Positions 63,037-64,000 of a stretch of DNA of 64,000 bases are shown here, piece by piece (position 1 is the first letter of the stretch; each line of letters begins with the position of its first letter). The stretch comes from Apium graveolens. Taxonomy: Eukaryota > Streptophyta > Magnoliopsida > Apiales > Apiaceae. Made by a program: the position numbers and the translations under genes. A model generated the notes under the pieces. It was not told the DNA's origin. It saw nothing but the letters and a program-made list of their open reading frames with translations, and searched no databases. The DNA lies in contig NC_133649.1 of the NCBI RefSeq assembly GCF_009905375.1, positions 228,946,102 to 229,010,101 on the forward strand, given 5' to 3'.

Positions 63037-63392
63037 ATGACACCGGTTGTAAAGATTATGTCTCAAACTGGGTTCATTTATGAGAAGAACAATTTCACTG
63101 CATTAGTGAACAAGGGTATTCAGCAATCGGATGACTATCAAAAGATGATGGACTTTGTGAAGAATCGCAAGCTCAATTATGCCATGCTGGAATCACCCAC
63201 AATCTTCTGTGAAGTTGTTGAAGAGATGTGGACCACTGCTACCTATAACTCTACAGATAAGACCATCACTCTAACCATCAAAGGTAAAGAATTTTGTATA
63301 AATAGTGATGTGATAAAAGCATGTTTTAAAATTCCTGATAACAATGTGACTTCACCACACACTGACACTGACTTCACCACACACTGACACTG
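63037..63392 (+). pseudogene. Sire-2 third ORF, N-terminal fragment
   Basis: MTPVVKIMSQTGFIYEKNNF through IFCEVVEEMWTTATYNS and KACFKIPDNN is homologous to the first 110 residues of the Sire-1 third ORF. After PHTDTD the sequence is a 22-bp tandem duplication that produces FTTH and a stop (TGA at 63385-63387), and then Gypsy-B LTR sequence. The remaining 1,400 codons are deleted. Confidence 0.9.
63349..63392. repeat. 22-bp tandem duplication at deletion junction
   Basis: ACTTCACCACACACTGACAC followed by TG occurs twice in tandem (63349-63370, 63371-63392), immediately before the Gypsy-B LTR sequence starts. Filler or duplicated DNA at a junction is typical of end-joining repair. Confidence 0.9.
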
Positions 63393-64000
63393 ATATAATC
63401 ACATTTTTATTTTTATAAAATTATAGGACTTTTAATTATACCATTTCTTTGAATTTTTGAATTATTCATAATTTTTTGAAAATTTTGGCATATATATTTT
63501 ATATATAAAATATTTAAAAATTATATTTAATAATCAAAAATTATAAAATTAGGGGCTAATTAATTTTAAAAGATGTATAATTAGGGCCTTAATTTTAATT
63601 AGGAGTATTATTTTTCCTACTATAAATAGTTAATTTTTATTTTAATTATTATTAAGTAATTATAAAAAATTTGCAAAATTTTGGAAATTCTCTAAAGAAC
63701 AGGGTCGGGTCGGATTTCGGGTCAAGAATCAATCGTTGATTTTGAGTGTTTCTGAACACCAAATCGATCGATGTGAGTACCCAAATTGATCCTCTCAATC
63801 TATTCTTTCGATTTCTTATATCAATATCATGTTTTTATGCGTTGTTTTTCAATTTTAATTTCTAGGGTTTATACCCGATTTGGTACTTTTTGATTCGGGG
63901 GTTATCTGTTGAAATTGATGTTGTAAATAGCTTTATTTGATTATTTCTGATCGATTCTAGCAAATTAATTTAACAGACGATTGCTAGAATTGATAGTACG
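63393..64000 (+). repeat. Gypsy-B-type LTR, copy B3 (internal fragment)
   Basis: Starts ATAATCACATTTTTATTTTT, matching B1 at about 45237 and B2 at about 53745 (some 370 bp inside the LTR), and follows them, with CAGGGTCGGGTCGGATT and GGGTCAAGAATCAATCG, to the window edge. The LTR start is missing. It is not the continuation of B2, which was interrupted much further in (about 2.3 kb from its start). Confidence 0.9.

Larger units (their letters stand above)
55671..63392 (+). mobile_element. Sire-2, degenerate Sirevirus-like Copia element
   Basis: 5' LTR 55671-56695, primer site 56698-56709, gag 56757-59163 (stop and frameshifts), pol 59175-62516 (several stops), motif-rich spacer with TATA box, and the start of the third ORF (63037-63392). 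The rest of the third ORF and the 3' LTR are missing. Same architecture as Sire-1 but a different, older family. It inserted into LTR B2. Confidence 0.92.

Noticed and set aside
53375..64000. Sire-2 as a simple insertion with B2 and B3 as the two halves of one LTR
   Set aside because: B3 resumes about 370 bp from the LTR start while B2 was interrupted about 2.3 kb in. The halves overlap instead of joining, so a deletion or a second element is needed.

Overview
This window is plant nuclear DNA, almost certainly from repeat-rich (heterochromatic) sequence of a eudicot. It is AT-rich and has no recognisable host gene, rRNA, tRNA or CRISPR. Nearly every base between about 1.3 kb and 64 kb can be assigned to LTR retrotransposons nested in one another, to small non-autonomous DNA elements, or to their debris. 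The priming sites that can be read are the complement of initiator-Met tRNA (TGGTATCAGAGC or a close variant). The species cannot be named from the sequence.

Layout. (1) 1-1.3 kb: unassigned AT-rich DNA. (2) 1.3-2.2 kb and 22.685-22.777 kb: two halves of an old minus-strand Copia pol. (3) 2226-22679: a minus-strand Copia element (Copia-1) that split the old one, with target duplication TGAAC on both sides. Copia-1 carries a 526-bp hAT-type MITE in its reverse transcriptase (5104-5629, duplication CCCATATC) and is itself split between protease and integrase by Gypsy-A (7581-20097, duplication AAACA, LTRs about 3.25 kb). (4) 22778-44868: Gypsy-C, minus strand, with a 3.6-kb 3' LTR, nearly full gag-pol, and the C-terminal end of an extra ORF upstream of gag. 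Its leader is interrupted by Sire-1 (31246-44462, duplication ACAAC), a very young Sirevirus-like Copia with two 1062-bp LTRs that look identical, intact pol, and an intact 1513-codon third ORF. (5) 44869-48915: 5' end of plus-strand Gypsy-B (3.27-kb LTR, primer site, proline-rich upstream ORF), head to head with Gypsy-C. (6) 48.9-53.4 kb: fragments, including a truncated Gypsy-D 5' end, an LTR-A-like piece, a second hAT MITE (50517-51126), a 165-bp miniature LTR element (51400-51564) and two partial Sirevirus LTRs. (7) 53375-55670: second Gypsy-B-type LTR, interrupted by Sire-2 (55671-63392, plus strand, degenerate). Sire-2 stops abruptly in its third ORF and is joined to a third Gypsy-B LTR fragment that runs off the window.

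The most interesting signal is in the two Sirevirus-like elements. Sire-1 carries about 40 exact copies of ATCCGTTGA or its complement TCAACGGAT. They form a 10-unit tandem array in each LTR and dyads (TCAACGGAT-N7-ATCCGTTGA) upstream of the third ORF, and they recur inside gag, inside the integrase-RT linker of pol, and inside the third ORF. The coding copies are read in different frames, so the constraint seems to act on DNA. Sire-2 has clusters in the matching places, but most carry the same change (ATCCGTCGA / TCGACGGAT), often on both arms of the dyad. The LTR and spacer arrays lie upstream of TATA-like boxes, and the box before the third ORF has nearly the same spacing to the ATG in both elements (114 and 116 bp). 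The core AACGG resembles plant MYB / mitosis-specific activator sites. In both elements gag and pol are separated by two stop codons that rule out simple frameshifting, followed by a good plant 3' splice-site sequence.
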